Source: Bacteroidota bacterium
GTDB lineage: Bacteria; Bacteroidota; Bacteroidia; Chitinophagales; Chitinophagaceae
Direction: 5' to 3'
Assembly: GCA_023430465.1 (NCBI GenBank)
Contig: JAEZAM010000068.1
Span: 1 to 24,389 of the forward strand
Length of the DNA stretch: 24,389 nt
The notes beneath the pieces were generated by a model. The model was not told the origin of the DNA. It worked only from the letters and a program-made list of their open reading frames with translations, and did no database searches. This document shows positions 1 to 7,716 of this stretch, piece by piece. Positions within the stretch are counted from its first letter, which is position 1. Each line of letters opens with the position of its first letter. The position numbers and the translations under genes are program-made.

Positions 1-77
1 CATCCCCCCAGTCATCCAGCAAATACCTTCCTCCGGATATTTCTCAGCGTCCGGCGGTTTCTATATTTATTCCAAAG

Positions 78-2027
78 TTGTATGCTATGCGCGCCCGACT
101 CCTCTATACCCTACCCCTGCTTCTTGCAGCGCTCCAATTAAGAGCTCAATGCCTTTCCGGAAATTGCACGGATGGCAATGGAAAATTCAAGTATAAGAAT
201 GAAGACATTTATGAAGGCAACTTCAAGAATGGATACCCTTCCGGAAAAGGAAAGAAGTTTTACTCCAATGGCGATCTCTATGACGGCGATTGGTTGAACG
301 GTAGCTGGGCAGGCAGAGGCGAGTATACCTGGAAGGACGGCCGACGCTACGTTGGTGAAGTTAAAGATGGCTATTTTGAAGGCCAGGGAAAGTTTTTTAC
401 AACAGATAATAACACGTACGAGGGTAGCTGGAAAGTGGGCAAATATGATGGCATGGGTACCTATACCTTTGCTGATAAGCGGATGTATGTCGGGAACTGG
501 TTAAAAGGAGAAAAATCCGGAAAGGGCAAATTCACCTGGCCTGATGGCGGCAGCTACGATGGCCAATGGCTGGCAGATAAGATGCATGGCTTCGGAAAGC
601 GTATTTATAATGACGGAGATATTTATGAAGGCTATTTCGTGGCAGACAAAAAAGACGGCAAGGGGAAATATATTTTTGATAATGGTGACTCCTATGACGG
701 TGACTGGAAAGAGAACAATCGCACAGGAAACGGCACCTATCGCTGGAAGGATGGAAAGGTGTATACAGGCAGTTTTGTCAACTCCATTGTAGAAGGGATG
801 GGCAAACTGGTCCATGCCAATGGAGATTCCTATGAAGGTCCGTTTGTACACGGACTGGCCGAAGGCCAGGGAAAAGGCACTTATGCCAACGGTATGGTAT
901 ACGATGGTGAATTCAAAAACGGCAAGTGGAACGGCAAGGGTACTGCGAAGTGGAAAAACGGAGATGTTTATACCGGTTCCTGGAGCGATGGAAAGAAAAG
1001 TGGCCAGGGTAACCTCGTCTACGCCAACGGGGATGTGTATGAGGGAGAATGGGGCTATGATAATTATAGTGGAAACGGTGTCCTCACGTTTGCGAACAAA
1101 AACCGCTACGAGGGGAAATTCGTTTCAGGCGCTCCGTACGGAAAGGGAAAATTTTATATGGCCGGTCAGCTTTTCTATGAAGGCATCGTTGACGGCGACT
1201 CGCCCTCCATGTACAACAGGAACTGGATACTTAAAGATGGCAGTTACGTGCATCGTAAAAGCTACGGTGATGGTTCTTTCTACGAGATATATTATCCAGA
1301 TGGCCGCGTGTTCTTTGGCAGCATCAAAGATATCGGGCTCTACGGCAGCATGAATTCGGTTGAGCCCCGGGAAGGGCTAATGATATCGGCTACCGGCAAA
1401 GCAATGATGGGTGTTGTGCAAAATGGCGTGATTCCCAGCCCGAGTTATGTCTATACGATCAAACCATCCCCTGGCTCGATTGACTATTTCCGGGGCAGGG
1501 CTTTAACAGCTTACAAGAAAAATGCTGATGCCATCATCGCATTCACGAAAGCGGCAGACCTGAAATTGAAAGAAGACAGCCTCTACCTTTTCCGCGCGGC
1601 CTGTTACGCGGCTGTGTCGAAGAATGATTCGGCGCTGGCAGACTTTTCAGCGATGCTGAAAAAACAACCGAAAAACAAGGAGGCATTGACACGCCGGGCG
1701 CTTATACACTGCGCGCTGAAAGACACAGCAGCCGGCATTGCCGACTACAATCAATACATAAAACACTATCCGGCCGACTCAACCGGTTACTGGCTCCGTG
1801 GAATATTGCATCATAACCATCGCAACTATCCCGCAGCTATTGCCGACTATACCAAATACCTGCAGCTTTCAAAAGCAAAGAACGAAAACGTTTACTATTA
1901 CAGAGCTGTATGCCATGAAAGGCTGGACAACAAGTCAGCGGCTTGTGCCGATTATGAAAAAGCAAAAAAGGGCGGCAACAAGAATGCTGAGGCAGGTATA
2001 AAAAAGAACTGCGGCACTCCGGGTTAG
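78..2027 (+). CDS. Exported MORN-repeat protein with C-terminal TPR domain
   Basis: The 649-residue protein starts with a signal peptide (charged MRAR, hydrophobic LLYTLPLLLAALQL, then RAQC). Residues about 40-385 hold some 15 MORN repeats of about 23 residues, each with a Y-x-G-x-W/F core (IYEGNF, LYDGDW, TYEGSW, SYDGQW, VYEGEW). Residues about 470-640 contain four or five TPR-like helical pairs. MORN repeats form elongated beta-hairpin sheets and TPRs bind proteins, so a periplasmic or surface scaffold is inferred; no catalytic motif is seen. A second ATG four codons in (87) would also leave a good signal peptide. A TATATTTA box at 62-69 is the only promoter-like signal. The gene ends 23 bp from the convergent gene at 2051, with no terminator visible between them. 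Confidence 0.85.
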   Translation: MYAMRARLLYTLPLLLAALQLRAQCLSGNCTDGNGKFKYKNEDIYEGNFKNGYPSGKGKKFYSNGDLYDGDWLNGSWAGRGEYTWKDGRRYVGEVKDGYFEGQGKFFTTDNNTYEGSWKVGKYDGMGTYTFADKRMYVGNWLKGEKSGKGKFTWPDGGSYDGQWLADKMHGFGKRIYNDGDIYEGYFVADKKDGKGKYIFDNGDSYDGDWKENNRTGNGTYRWKDGKVYTGSFVNSIVEGMGKLVHANGDSYEGPFVHGLAEGQGKGTYANGMVYDGEFKNGKWNGKGTAKWKNGDVYTGSWSDGKKSGQGNLVYANGDVYEGEWGYDNYSGNGVLTFANKNRYEGKFVSGAPYGKGKFYMAGQLFYEGIVDGDSPSMYNRNWILKDGSYVHRKSYGDGSFYEIYYPDGRVFFGSIKDIGLYGSMNSVEPREGLMISATGKAMMGVVQNGVIPSPSYVYTIKPSPGSIDYFRGRALTAYKKNADAIIAFTKAADLKLKEDSLYLFRAACYAAVSKNDSALADFSAMLKKQPKNKEALTRRALIHCALKDTAAGIADYNQYIKHYPADSTGYWLRGILHHNHRNYPAAIADYTKYLQLSKAKNENVYYYRAVCHERLDNKSAACADYEKAKKGGNKNAEAGIKKNCGTPG

Positions 2028-2050
2028 TGGACGCCCCCTCGGTCTACAAG

Positions 2051-2551
2051 TTATTTTATCCGTGTATATACTGTCTCCGTTGCTTTTTGCTCGGCACCAT
2101 CGGGGGTGATGTTATATGCCGTGATGATCATTTTATTTTCCTCAGGTTGTTCGATCGCCGTGCGCCAACCCCAGGTCTGCTGAAATTCCGGTGTCACATA
2201 ATCGTAGTGACCCAATACATCCAGCCTGGCGGAATCCTTTTCACCTTCAGAGAACATGATGGCCGTGCCTGTATGAAAGCTGTCGATCCAGGCAGACTGA
2301 AAACGGTTATAGGCAAGCATGTATGCATAGATAACCATCCCTTCTGTTGGTTTTCCACCAAAAGAACTTGTATACTCATGTAACAGGAAACGTCCGTCCA
2401 TGATAGTTCGAATTGTGCCTCTGATCGGTGACTGGTCGGCAATTGAATCCGGTTCGAACCAGGTCGCGATCGTGCCTTCCCACTCTCCTGCCATTCGGGC
2501 AAGTGTCGCATGTCCGCCAGAAGATTTCGAAGCTGCTAATTGTTCACTCAT
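2051..2551 (-). CDS. DUF1579-like protein
   Basis: This 166-residue protein has no signal peptide. Motifs MAGEWEGT near the N-terminus, then MDGRFLLHEY and WIDSFHTG, match what I remember of the DUF1579 family, a small beta-barrel fold of unknown function. The ATG sits 49 bp after the stop of the upstream acetyltransferase gene on the same strand, so co-transcription is possible. The family assignment is from motif memory and no biochemical role can be given. Confidence 0.75.
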   Translation of the reverse strand: MSEQLAASKSSGGHATLARMAGEWEGTIATWFEPDSIADQSPIRGTIRTIMDGRFLLHEYTSSFGGKPTEGMVIYAYMLAYNRFQSAWIDSFHTGTAIMFSEGEKDSARLDVLGHYDYVTPEFQQTWGWRTAIEQPEENKMIITAYNITPDGAEQKATETVYTRIK

Positions 2552-2600
2552 TGATATTTATTTTGGGCATTAAGGTACTGATTTGCGGGATCACCGGCAG

Positions 2601-3125
2601 TCAAAGATCGCGGTACATCACGTGGTTAGGATTCACACGCGTGCCCGATACCCGGAAATCATGGTTCGCAATCACGCCGAATCCCATCCTTGTGTAGAAA
2701 CGGATAGCCCGCGCGTTTTCTATCCATACAAATAACCAGACACCCTTCTGCTGCTGTTGCCTTGCAAGTTCGAGGTTGACCTGCAGCAAAGGCTCCCCGA
2801 TCTTCAATGAAATAAAATCCTCCAGGACATATATCCTATCGAGCTTGCATACTCCCGGCATGTCGCTGCCGGGGTGGGGTGCGTGAAGCGCCAGTTTGGA
2901 ATATGCGATAGCCTTCCCCCCGGAACGGACGATGTGATAGATATTATCTGCCTGCGCTAACTGCTCCGCCACAGCAGTTGGCGTATGGTTCCTATTGATA
3001 AATTCATCGATATCCTGTTCCTCAAGACTGTGACCATGAGACTGGCGGAAGGTTTCCGCACCAAGCCATGCCAGATCGCTTACATCCCGGGAAGTGGCTT
3101 TGTTGATCGTAAACTGTTGCATCAT
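2601..3125 (-). CDS. GNAT-family N-acetyltransferase (PaiA-like)
   Basis: The 174-residue length and motif order fit a single-domain GNAT enzyme, which moves acetyl from acetyl-CoA to an amine. The core strand KLDRIYV lies at about 94-100, a weak acetyl-CoA loop SLKIGEPLL at 106-114 (the usual R-x-x-G-x-G/A is degenerate), and the terminal motif WIENARAIRFYTRMGF at 134-149. The E-N-x-x-A-x-x-F-Y-x-x-x-G-F signature is clear. The overall look recalls the PaiA/spermidine acetyltransferase subgroup, but the substrate cannot be read from sequence. The box GATCTTTG (3130-3137, minus strand) lies only 4 nt before the ATG. The gene is 42 bp downstream of the unknown gene at 3168-3746. Confidence 0.85.
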   Translation of the reverse strand: MMQQFTINKATSRDVSDLAWLGAETFRQSHGHSLEEQDIDEFINRNHTPTAVAEQLAQADNIYHIVRSGGKAIAYSKLALHAPHPGSDMPGVCKLDRIYVLEDFISLKIGEPLLQVNLELARQQQQKGVWLFVWIENARAIRFYTRMGFGVIANHDFRVSGTRVNPNHVMYRDL

Positions 3126-3167
3126 GCTGCAAAGATCAGGTATGCTTTAGAGGGAAATGAAATTTAT

Positions 3168-3746
3168 CTAATCCATGTATGGATGCCGGAAGAGGGGAAA
3201 TTTTCGTTTTCGCTCATTGAGCTCATCCATCATTTTTTCAGCAGGAGCCGGATCGTAGACATTGTCCCTGCCGAACCACATTTCATCCTCATGAAAAAAA
3301 AACAGACACCAGTTCAGGGTTTTATCGAAAACCATCACATCGGTCATGCAAAAAAGTTCGGCGGCGTAATGCACTACCATTTTCCATGTGGTGTAAACAA
3401 CAGGTCCAATGCCGTTGGGAATAACAAAAACCCAGGTTTTGAATGGAACACCGCGCCTGTACAGCCATTTTTTTAACCCGGGGTTCACCAATGGTATATG
3501 TATGAAATCATTGAAGTAGTCGACTTGCTTGAAATTTCCTTTTTCGAAAGGGTTCCAGGCCATACCCGTGTAGAGGTTGACATGCTGCGAAAAATCCGTT
3601 ATGTAGCGATCTGCATTTTCGTCGAGAAATAATATCTGTTCCTGGTGCGTGGGCGGGAGTTCGCTGAACTCCTTTGCACTGCCAAATAAAGAGAACGATT
3701 GCGGACAGGGAATGGTATGTTGCCTGATGTTTTCGAGATCGATCAT
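3168..3746 (-). CDS. Conserved-looking protein of unknown function
   Basis: I do not recognise this 192-residue protein. It has no signal peptide or membrane segment and is rich in aromatic residues (W, F and Y throughout), for example NPFEKGNF, PNGIGPVVYTTWK and FFFHEDEMWFG. This suggests a compact soluble domain. It begins 16 bp after the stop of the membrane-protein gene at 3763-4341 and is followed 42 bp later by the acetyltransferase, so a four-gene minus-strand unit (4341 to 2051) is plausible. The close spacing and the absence of a convincing ORF on the other strand support it as a real gene. Confidence 0.7.
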   Translation of the reverse strand: MIDLENIRQHTIPCPQSFSLFGSAKEFSELPPTHQEQILFLDENADRYITDFSQHVNLYTGMAWNPFEKGNFKQVDYFNDFIHIPLVNPGLKKWLYRRGVPFKTWVFVIPNGIGPVVYTTWKMVVHYAAELFCMTDVMVFDKTLNWCLFFFHEDEMWFGRDNVYDPAPAEKMMDELNERKRKFPLFRHPYMD

Positions 3747-3762
3747 TTAAAGGCAATTTAGA

Positions 3763-4341
3763 TCAGGATTTTTCTTGTTCAGGTTCCTCATTGTCGATGA
3801 GCATTTCGCTTTTTGCGGCCTGCTGGCCAGGAGAGCGGAGAACAAGTTGAAGGATGCGCTCCCGTTCCCCGATGATCAATAAACCGAGGACCAGCCGGAT
3901 GGCAACAATGATCGTTGGGGTCCAGTTCCGGTCCTGTCCGCTTGATGTTATGTAATCTCCTTGCATGGTGATCTGTAAAATCTCCTGGCACATATCCGGG
4001 ATAGCAAACAACAATACAATGGCACCGCAGGTAATTATAGCTATCCGTGTAAGGGAGGTCGCATCTACCTGCAACCGCAGTTCTTTTTCCTCAAAACCAC
4101 GGGCCATGCCCAATTTGTCAACAATGTATTCTGACTTGAAAACAAGCATATAAACTATGCCGATGTAAGTGAGTACAGTTAGAACGCTTACAACGGAAAA
4201 AAGTGACAGCACGGTCCCGTCACCGTACGTGAAGAGGCTAATGAGCAGCGTCAATGCAGACGGGACGGCAGTCAGCAGTTGGCTGAGAAAAAGTATACCT
4301 GCAATCCTCAGAATAATGATCATCAAACTTCGGGGTGTCAT
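3763..4341 (-). CDS. Four-helix membrane protein, unknown function
   Basis: This 192-residue protein has about four hydrophobic segments: residues 7-37 (long, possibly with a kink), 44-68, 98-116 and 142-158. A charged loop (EFEEKELRL-like) lies at about 80-95 and the C-terminal tail is acidic. No transporter or enzyme motif is visible and I do not recognise the family. It is the first gene of the minus-strand cluster running to 2051 and has a promoter candidate 70-100 bp upstream of its ATG. Confidence 0.65.
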   Translation of the reverse strand: MTPRSLMIIILRIAGILFLSQLLTAVPSALTLLISLFTYGDGTVLSLFSVVSVLTVLTYIGIVYMLVFKSEYIVDKLGMARGFEEKELRLQVDATSLTRIAIITCGAIVLLFAIPDMCQEILQITMQGDYITSSGQDRNWTPTIIVAIRLVLGLLIIGERERILQLVLRSPGQQAAKSEMLIDNEEPEQEKS

Positions 4342-4411
4342 GGTTATGGCTTGTTTTGGTTGTATGCTGCGATGATAAAATATTCTTCCTTGAGACAGCA
4401 GCCGAACAGCT

Positions 4412-4442
4412 TAAATGTAATATATCCTGCCGAAAGTTTCAA
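4412..4442 (-). promoter_or_regulatory. Candidate Bacteroidota promoter for the 4341-2051 cluster
   Basis: On the minus strand a TTG (4440-4442) is followed after 20 nt by TACATTTA (4412-4419). This resembles the Bacteroidota sigma factor pattern TTG-N19/20-TAnnTTTG with one mismatch. It lies about 70 nt before the ATG at 4341. It is the only site in the window where I find both the -33 and the -7 element at near-canonical spacing. Confidence 0.4.
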
Positions 4443-4470
4443 CTGGGCCGACCCGGTTGGATATGTCCGG

Positions 4471-5364
4471 TTATTTTATCATCTCCCATAGTTGCATATT
4501 CTTCCCAAACATAGCGCGGAAGCTGTCATAGCCGCTATCATCTATGCGACCGAACCGTGAGGCAGATTTAAATTCAGTCCACCCTTGCAGGAAATTGCGG
4601 AAAACTGCAGGATCCTTTTCATGCACATCCAACAGCGCATTGGTTAGTCGTTCCCGCATGCGCTGATCAAGATCTTTTTTAACTACGATCGGCCCCAGCG
4701 GAATGTCATTAAAAGAGGCAATAAGGATAGCAGTGTTATCAAAGGTACCCCGGGCGCGGGCACTGTCAATTTCCGCACAGCCACATCCACCGATCATCGC
4801 TTTACCTGCAATCACATCCTCCACCACCTGCCGGTGCGTGCCGGAATAAGAAATGGTGAAAACCGAATCGGGGGCGGGGATGCCGTGACTGTTCATGATC
4901 AGTCTTGGAACAAGATTGCCTGATGTGGAAGATGGACTCACCAACGAGAAGGAAATACCTTTCTTCACTGTCGACAACTGACTGATGTCCTTTATTGCAG
5001 CATCCTTCCGTGCGATAATACAACCACCATAGTTGGTAATCTGCTGTTTCCCCATGGACAGATTGACCACAGGTCTCGCCGCTTCGGGGTGATCCTTTTG
5101 AAGAATGAGGTACCCGGAGGTGTTCATCATCGCAATATCCACGCTCCCTGCTGCGATGGCGCTGATCAAGGCATCAACGGAAGGATAACTAATAGCTGAA
5201 ACCTCGAGCCCGGTACTCTTCGAGAGATAAGTTGCGAGCGGGCGCAGGTTCGCTAACCTGTCGTTAGTAGCGTAGGTATAAGTGGCGAAAGTAACCATTC
5301 GCTTCTGAGCGGAGGCGCTGATCATCAACAGGAGGCTGTAAATAAAGATAGCTGATCGGATCAT
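4471..5364 (-). CDS. PhnD-like periplasmic phosphate/phosphonate-binding protein
   Basis: The protein is 297 residues from this ATG. An in-frame extension to 5607 exists, but it lacks membrane or domain character and overlaps the VOC gene; the chosen start gives a clean signal peptide (IRSAIFIYSLLLMISASAQ). The mature part fits the PhnD family of ABC substrate-binding proteins (periplasmic-binding fold): FATYTYATNDR near the start, LRPLATYLSKSTG, SVDIAMMNTSGYLIL, then SLVSPSSTSGNLVPR, which forms the usual anion-binding loop. The family binds phosphonate, phosphite or phosphate. No ATPase or permease gene is adjacent, so the partner is unknown; it may act with a distant transporter or as a sensor input. 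A GC hairpin lies 10 nt before the ATG. Confidence 0.8.
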   Translation of the reverse strand: MIRSAIFIYSLLLMISASAQKRMVTFATYTYATNDRLANLRPLATYLSKSTGLEVSAISYPSVDALISAIAAGSVDIAMMNTSGYLILQKDHPEAARPVVNLSMGKQQITNYGGCIIARKDAAIKDISQLSTVKKGISFSLVSPSSTSGNLVPRLIMNSHGIPAPDSVFTISYSGTHRQVVEDVIAGKAMIGGCGCAEIDSARARGTFDNTAILIASFNDIPLGPIVVKKDLDQRMRERLTNALLDVHEKDPAVFRNFLQGWTEFKSASRFGRIDDSGYDSFRAMFGKNMQLWEMIK

Positions 5365-5374
5365 AATAATTGAT

Positions 5375-5390
5375 CCCGCGGCTTCGCGGG
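5375..5390 (-). other. GC-rich hairpin just upstream of the phnD-like start
   Basis: CCCGCG (5375-5380) and CGCGGG (5385-5390) form a perfect 6-bp inverted repeat with a 4-nt loop. It sits 10 nt 5' of the ATG at 5364 and has no T-run, so it is not a terminator. In mRNA it would lie at the ribosome-binding region. Confidence 0.5.
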
Positions 5391-5465
5391 CCTGTAAAGC
5401 TATCTGGTTTGATGCACACGACTCACAAAATTGGGATGAGCTGTAGATTTTCTGCATGGACACAC

Positions 5466-5828
5466 TTAATGGAACTGCCCGAAATGCCACAAGACTCCCG
5501 ACGGATCGTGCAAAAAACACTCTTTGCCCCATTCCTCCCGGCGTACGGGAACCAGCCGCACGCCCGGATATTTTGCGGGCAGGTTCATCGCGGTCAGCTC
5601 TGTCCAATAACGATCTGCATCATCGACCTCCAGGAAAAGCATAGTATTGTCGACCCATTCCGGCGCGTAGTAGTCCTGCAGGTAAAAAGCAAGTTGCCCG
5701 AGTTTAAATACCGACATATCCCTTGATAGGGTTGTTTCTTCAAAACCCAGGTCGCGGTAAAACGAGCGTGAAAGTTCAAAGTCTTTTGCACCGATGAAAG
5801 GCCGCAGGGATTTGGCGTGATGGGTCAT
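5466..5828 (-). CDS. VOC-fold (glyoxalase/bleomycin-resistance-like) protein
   Basis: The 120-residue length is typical for one vicinal-oxygen-chelate domain. The pattern LRPFIGAKDFELSRSFYRDLGFEE opens the first beta-alpha-beta-beta-beta unit, and FLHDPSGVLWHFGQ closes the second (the common D-P-x-G-x-x-W/x-x-F ending). Members are metal-dependent lyases, dioxygenases or antibiotic-binding proteins; a metal site cannot be confirmed here, so the function stays open. It lies downstream of rplQ but is cut off from it by the terminator at 5896-5920, so it probably has its own promoter; TACCTTTA, 13 nt before the ATG, is a weak candidate. Confidence 0.8.
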   Translation of the reverse strand: MTHHAKSLRPFIGAKDFELSRSFYRDLGFEETTLSRDMSVFKLGQLAFYLQDYYAPEWVDNTMLFLEVDDADRYWTELTAMNLPAKYPGVRLVPVRREEWGKECFLHDPSGVLWHFGQFH

Positions 5829-5895
5829 ATAGGAATTTTTCTAAAGGTAGCATGTTAGTACCAGTGTGTCGGGCGCGGGAAGGCGGCAGGGCAAT

Positions 5896-5920
5896 AAAAA
5901 ACCCCGGCGAACCGGGGTTT
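5896..5920 (-). terminator. Intrinsic terminator of the alpha ribosomal operon
   Basis: On the minus strand, a 9-bp perfect stem (5899-5907 with 5912-5920, AAACCCCGG/CCGGGGTTT) has a TTCG tetraloop and runs straight into a T-tract toward 5896. It starts 21 bp after the rplQ stop codon, exactly where the operon should end. Confidence 0.9.
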
Positions 5921-5941
5921 AGAACATATTCGATCAGCAAA

Positions 5942-6454
5942 TTACTCTGCAGCTTTTGTTTCTTCAGCGGGAGCAGCGGTTTCAGCAGCAGGAGCAGCTT
6001 CAGTAGCAGGTGCATCAGCTTTTTTAGCTGAGGTACGACCACGACGTGTCTTTTTAGCTGTTTCTTTTGCTTCACCCTTGCCTTTACCGTAGATCTCGTT
6101 AAAGTCGACGAGTTCGATCATAGCAGTCTCAGCATTATCACCGGGACGAGCGCCCAATTTGATAATACGTGTGTAACCACCGGGGCGGCCACCAACTTTT
6201 TCAGCAACGTTGCCGAAAAGTTCTTTAACCGCTTCCTTATCCTGCAGGTAGCTGAATACAACGCGACGCTGGTGCGTGGTGTTTTCTTTACCCTTGGTGA
6301 TCAGTGGTTCGACAAAAACACGAAGTGCCTTTGCTTTTGCAACTGTGGTTACGATACGCTTGTACTGAATGAGCTGGCAAGCGAGGTTGCTCAACAGGGC
6401 TTCCCTGTGTGCTTTTGTTCTGCTAAGATTCTTGATCTTGTCTCCGTGACGCAT
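5942..6454 (-). CDS. rplQ: 50S ribosomal protein L17
   Basis: The N-terminal 120 residues are the L17 core (MRHGDKIKNLSRTKAHREALLSNLACQLI, then KAKALRVFVEPLITKGK and GGRPGGYTRIIKLGARPGDNAETAMIELV). L17 sits near the peptide exit tunnel of the large subunit. The protein is 170 residues, longer than E. coli L17 (127), because of a low-complexity Lys/Arg then Ala/Glu/Pro tail (about 125-170); such tails are familiar in Bacteroidota L17. It is the last gene of the alpha operon, following rpoA after a 107-bp spacer with two inverted repeats. Confidence 0.97.
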   Translation of the reverse strand: MRHGDKIKNLSRTKAHREALLSNLACQLIQYKRIVTTVAKAKALRVFVEPLITKGKENTTHQRRVVFSYLQDKEAVKELFGNVAEKVGGRPGGYTRIIKLGARPGDNAETAMIELVDFNEIYGKGKGEAKETAKKTRRGRTSAKKADAPATEAAPAAETAAPAEETKAAE

Positions 6455-6480
6455 GACATTTGTTTTCTTTGTTATAAATG

Positions 6481-6547
6481 GGTTGTACCGTGTCAGGAAT
6501 TACAACCGTATGGAGTCCTCATCTACCGCGAGGCGGTGAATGAGGAC
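6481..6547 (-). other. Two inverted repeats in the rpoA-rplQ spacer
   Basis: GTCCTCAT (6515-6522) pairs with ATGAGGAC (6540-6547), and inside it ACCGC (6525-6529) pairs with GCGGT (6533-6537), giving an extended hairpin soon after the rpoA stop. A second repeat, GGTTGTA (6481-6487) with TACAACC (6501-6507), lies nearer rplQ. Neither has a T-run on the minus strand, so processing or translational control is more likely than termination. Confidence 0.6.
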
Positions 6548-6561
6548 GTTTAAGTTTTGAC

Positions 6562-7563
6562 TTAAAGTTCGTCTTTATCAACTCCCATTTTCAGAAGGTC
6601 CATACCGAAGGAAAGTCCTCTTTCAGTAAGCACCTGCTCGATTTCGGCGAGGGATTTCTGACCGAAGTTGCGGAACTTCATCAGGTCCTCCTGCTCGTAT
6701 TGTACGAGTTCGCTGAGTGAGTTGATCTTGGCAGCTTTCAGGCAGTTGAAGGCACGAACGGAAAGATCGAGGTCTTCCAGTGGTGTCTTCAGCACCTTGC
6801 GGAGCTGCAGGGTTTGTTCGTCAACCAGGTCTTCCTTCTTCTCTTCCTTGTTATCGAACGTGATGTTTTCATCAGTGATGATCATCAGATGCTGGATGAG
6901 GATGCGGGAGGCCTGTTTAACGGCTTCTTCCGGATGGATTGTACCATCGGTAGAAATTTCCATGATCAGTTTTTCGAAGTCGGTGCGTTGTTCCACACGG
7001 GTATTCTCGATCGTGTATTTCACGTTCTTGATAGGTGTGTAGATCGCATCGATAGGAATGTAACCGAGTGGAGCGTCTTTTGGCTTGTTTTCTTCTGCAG
7101 GTACATAACCGCGGCCTTTACCGATTGTAAGTTCGATGTCCATTTTAGCGGAAGAATCGAGCGTACAGATCAGCAGGTCGGGATTCATGATCTGGAAGGA
7201 ATGGGTACCTTCTCCGATCATACCGGCAGTGAATTCAGTTTTATTTTTGAGTGACAGGATGATCTTCTCATTTGCCACTTCATGGTCAACGATTTTCTTG
7301 AAGCGAACCTGTTTGAGGTTCAGGAAAATTTCCACCACATCTTCGCTTACACCTTTCATGGTAGCGAATTCATGATCCACCCCTTCGATCTTCACGCCGA
7401 TGATAGCATAACCTTCGAGTGAGTTCAGCAACACACGACGAAGTGAATTACCGATGGTAACGCCATAACCGGGCTCCAGCGGGCGGAATTCGAATTGAGC
7501 TTCAAAATCCGTAGCCTTCTGCAGAATGATCTTGTCAGGTTTTTGGAAATTTAAAATTGCCAT
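6562..7563 (-). CDS. rpoA: DNA-directed RNA polymerase subunit alpha
   Basis: This 333-residue protein has both alpha domains. The N-terminal dimerisation domain (about 1-230) shows FRPLEPGYGVTIGNSLRRVLLNSLEGYAI, the strongly conserved alpha-NTD segment. After an acidic linker the C-terminal domain (about 255-320) has the helix-hairpin-helix pattern LDLSVRAFNCLKAAKINSL followed by RNFGQKSLAEIEQVL, used for promoter UP-element and activator contacts. Length and order fit a complete, functional subunit. It lies between rpsD and rplQ as in most bacteria, but 153 bp from rpsD because a repeat element fills the spacer. Confidence 0.98.
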   Translation of the reverse strand: MAILNFQKPDKIILQKATDFEAQFEFRPLEPGYGVTIGNSLRRVLLNSLEGYAIIGVKIEGVDHEFATMKGVSEDVVEIFLNLKQVRFKKIVDHEVANEKIILSLKNKTEFTAGMIGEGTHSFQIMNPDLLICTLDSSAKMDIELTIGKGRGYVPAEENKPKDAPLGYIPIDAIYTPIKNVKYTIENTRVEQRTDFEKLIMEISTDGTIHPEEAVKQASRILIQHLMIITDENITFDNKEEKKEDLVDEQTLQLRKVLKTPLEDLDLSVRAFNCLKAAKINSLSELVQYEQEDLMKFRNFGQKSLAEIEQVLTERGLSFGMDLLKMGVDKDEL

Positions 7564-7591
7564 ATTTTGGGGTTGTTTTTAAATGGTAAAC

Positions 7592-7716
7592 AAAAACTCA
7601 AAATTCAAAAACTTAAAACTCAAAACTTAAAACTCAAAACTTAAAATTCAAACCTGGGGACCTGACCGGAATACAGCAGACCCTTTTGAGTTTTAAGTTT
7701 TTAATTGAAAGTTTTA
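7592..7716 (-). repeat. Composite heptamer repeat element between rpsD and rpoA
   Basis: Plus-strand 7592-7649 is eight A-tract units of 7-8 bp (AAAACTC, AAAACTT and AAAATTC alternating). After a GC-richer core of about 34 bp come T-rich heptamers TTTTGAG, TTTTAAG, TTTTTAA (7684-7704), reaching the rpsD stop codon. The 19-bp segment 7607-7625 is perfectly complementary to 7684-7702, and 7622-7639 offers a second 18-bp match, so alternative hairpins can form. It fills almost the whole spacer inside an essential operon. A similar element lies at 22121-22231. Confidence 0.8.

Noticed and set aside
2027..2383. 118-codon plus-strand ORF after the MORN gene
   Set aside because: Antisense to the DUF1579-like gene, with no start context.
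5365..5607. N-terminal extension of the phnD-like gene
   Set aside because: It overlaps the VOC gene and would place the signal peptide internally.
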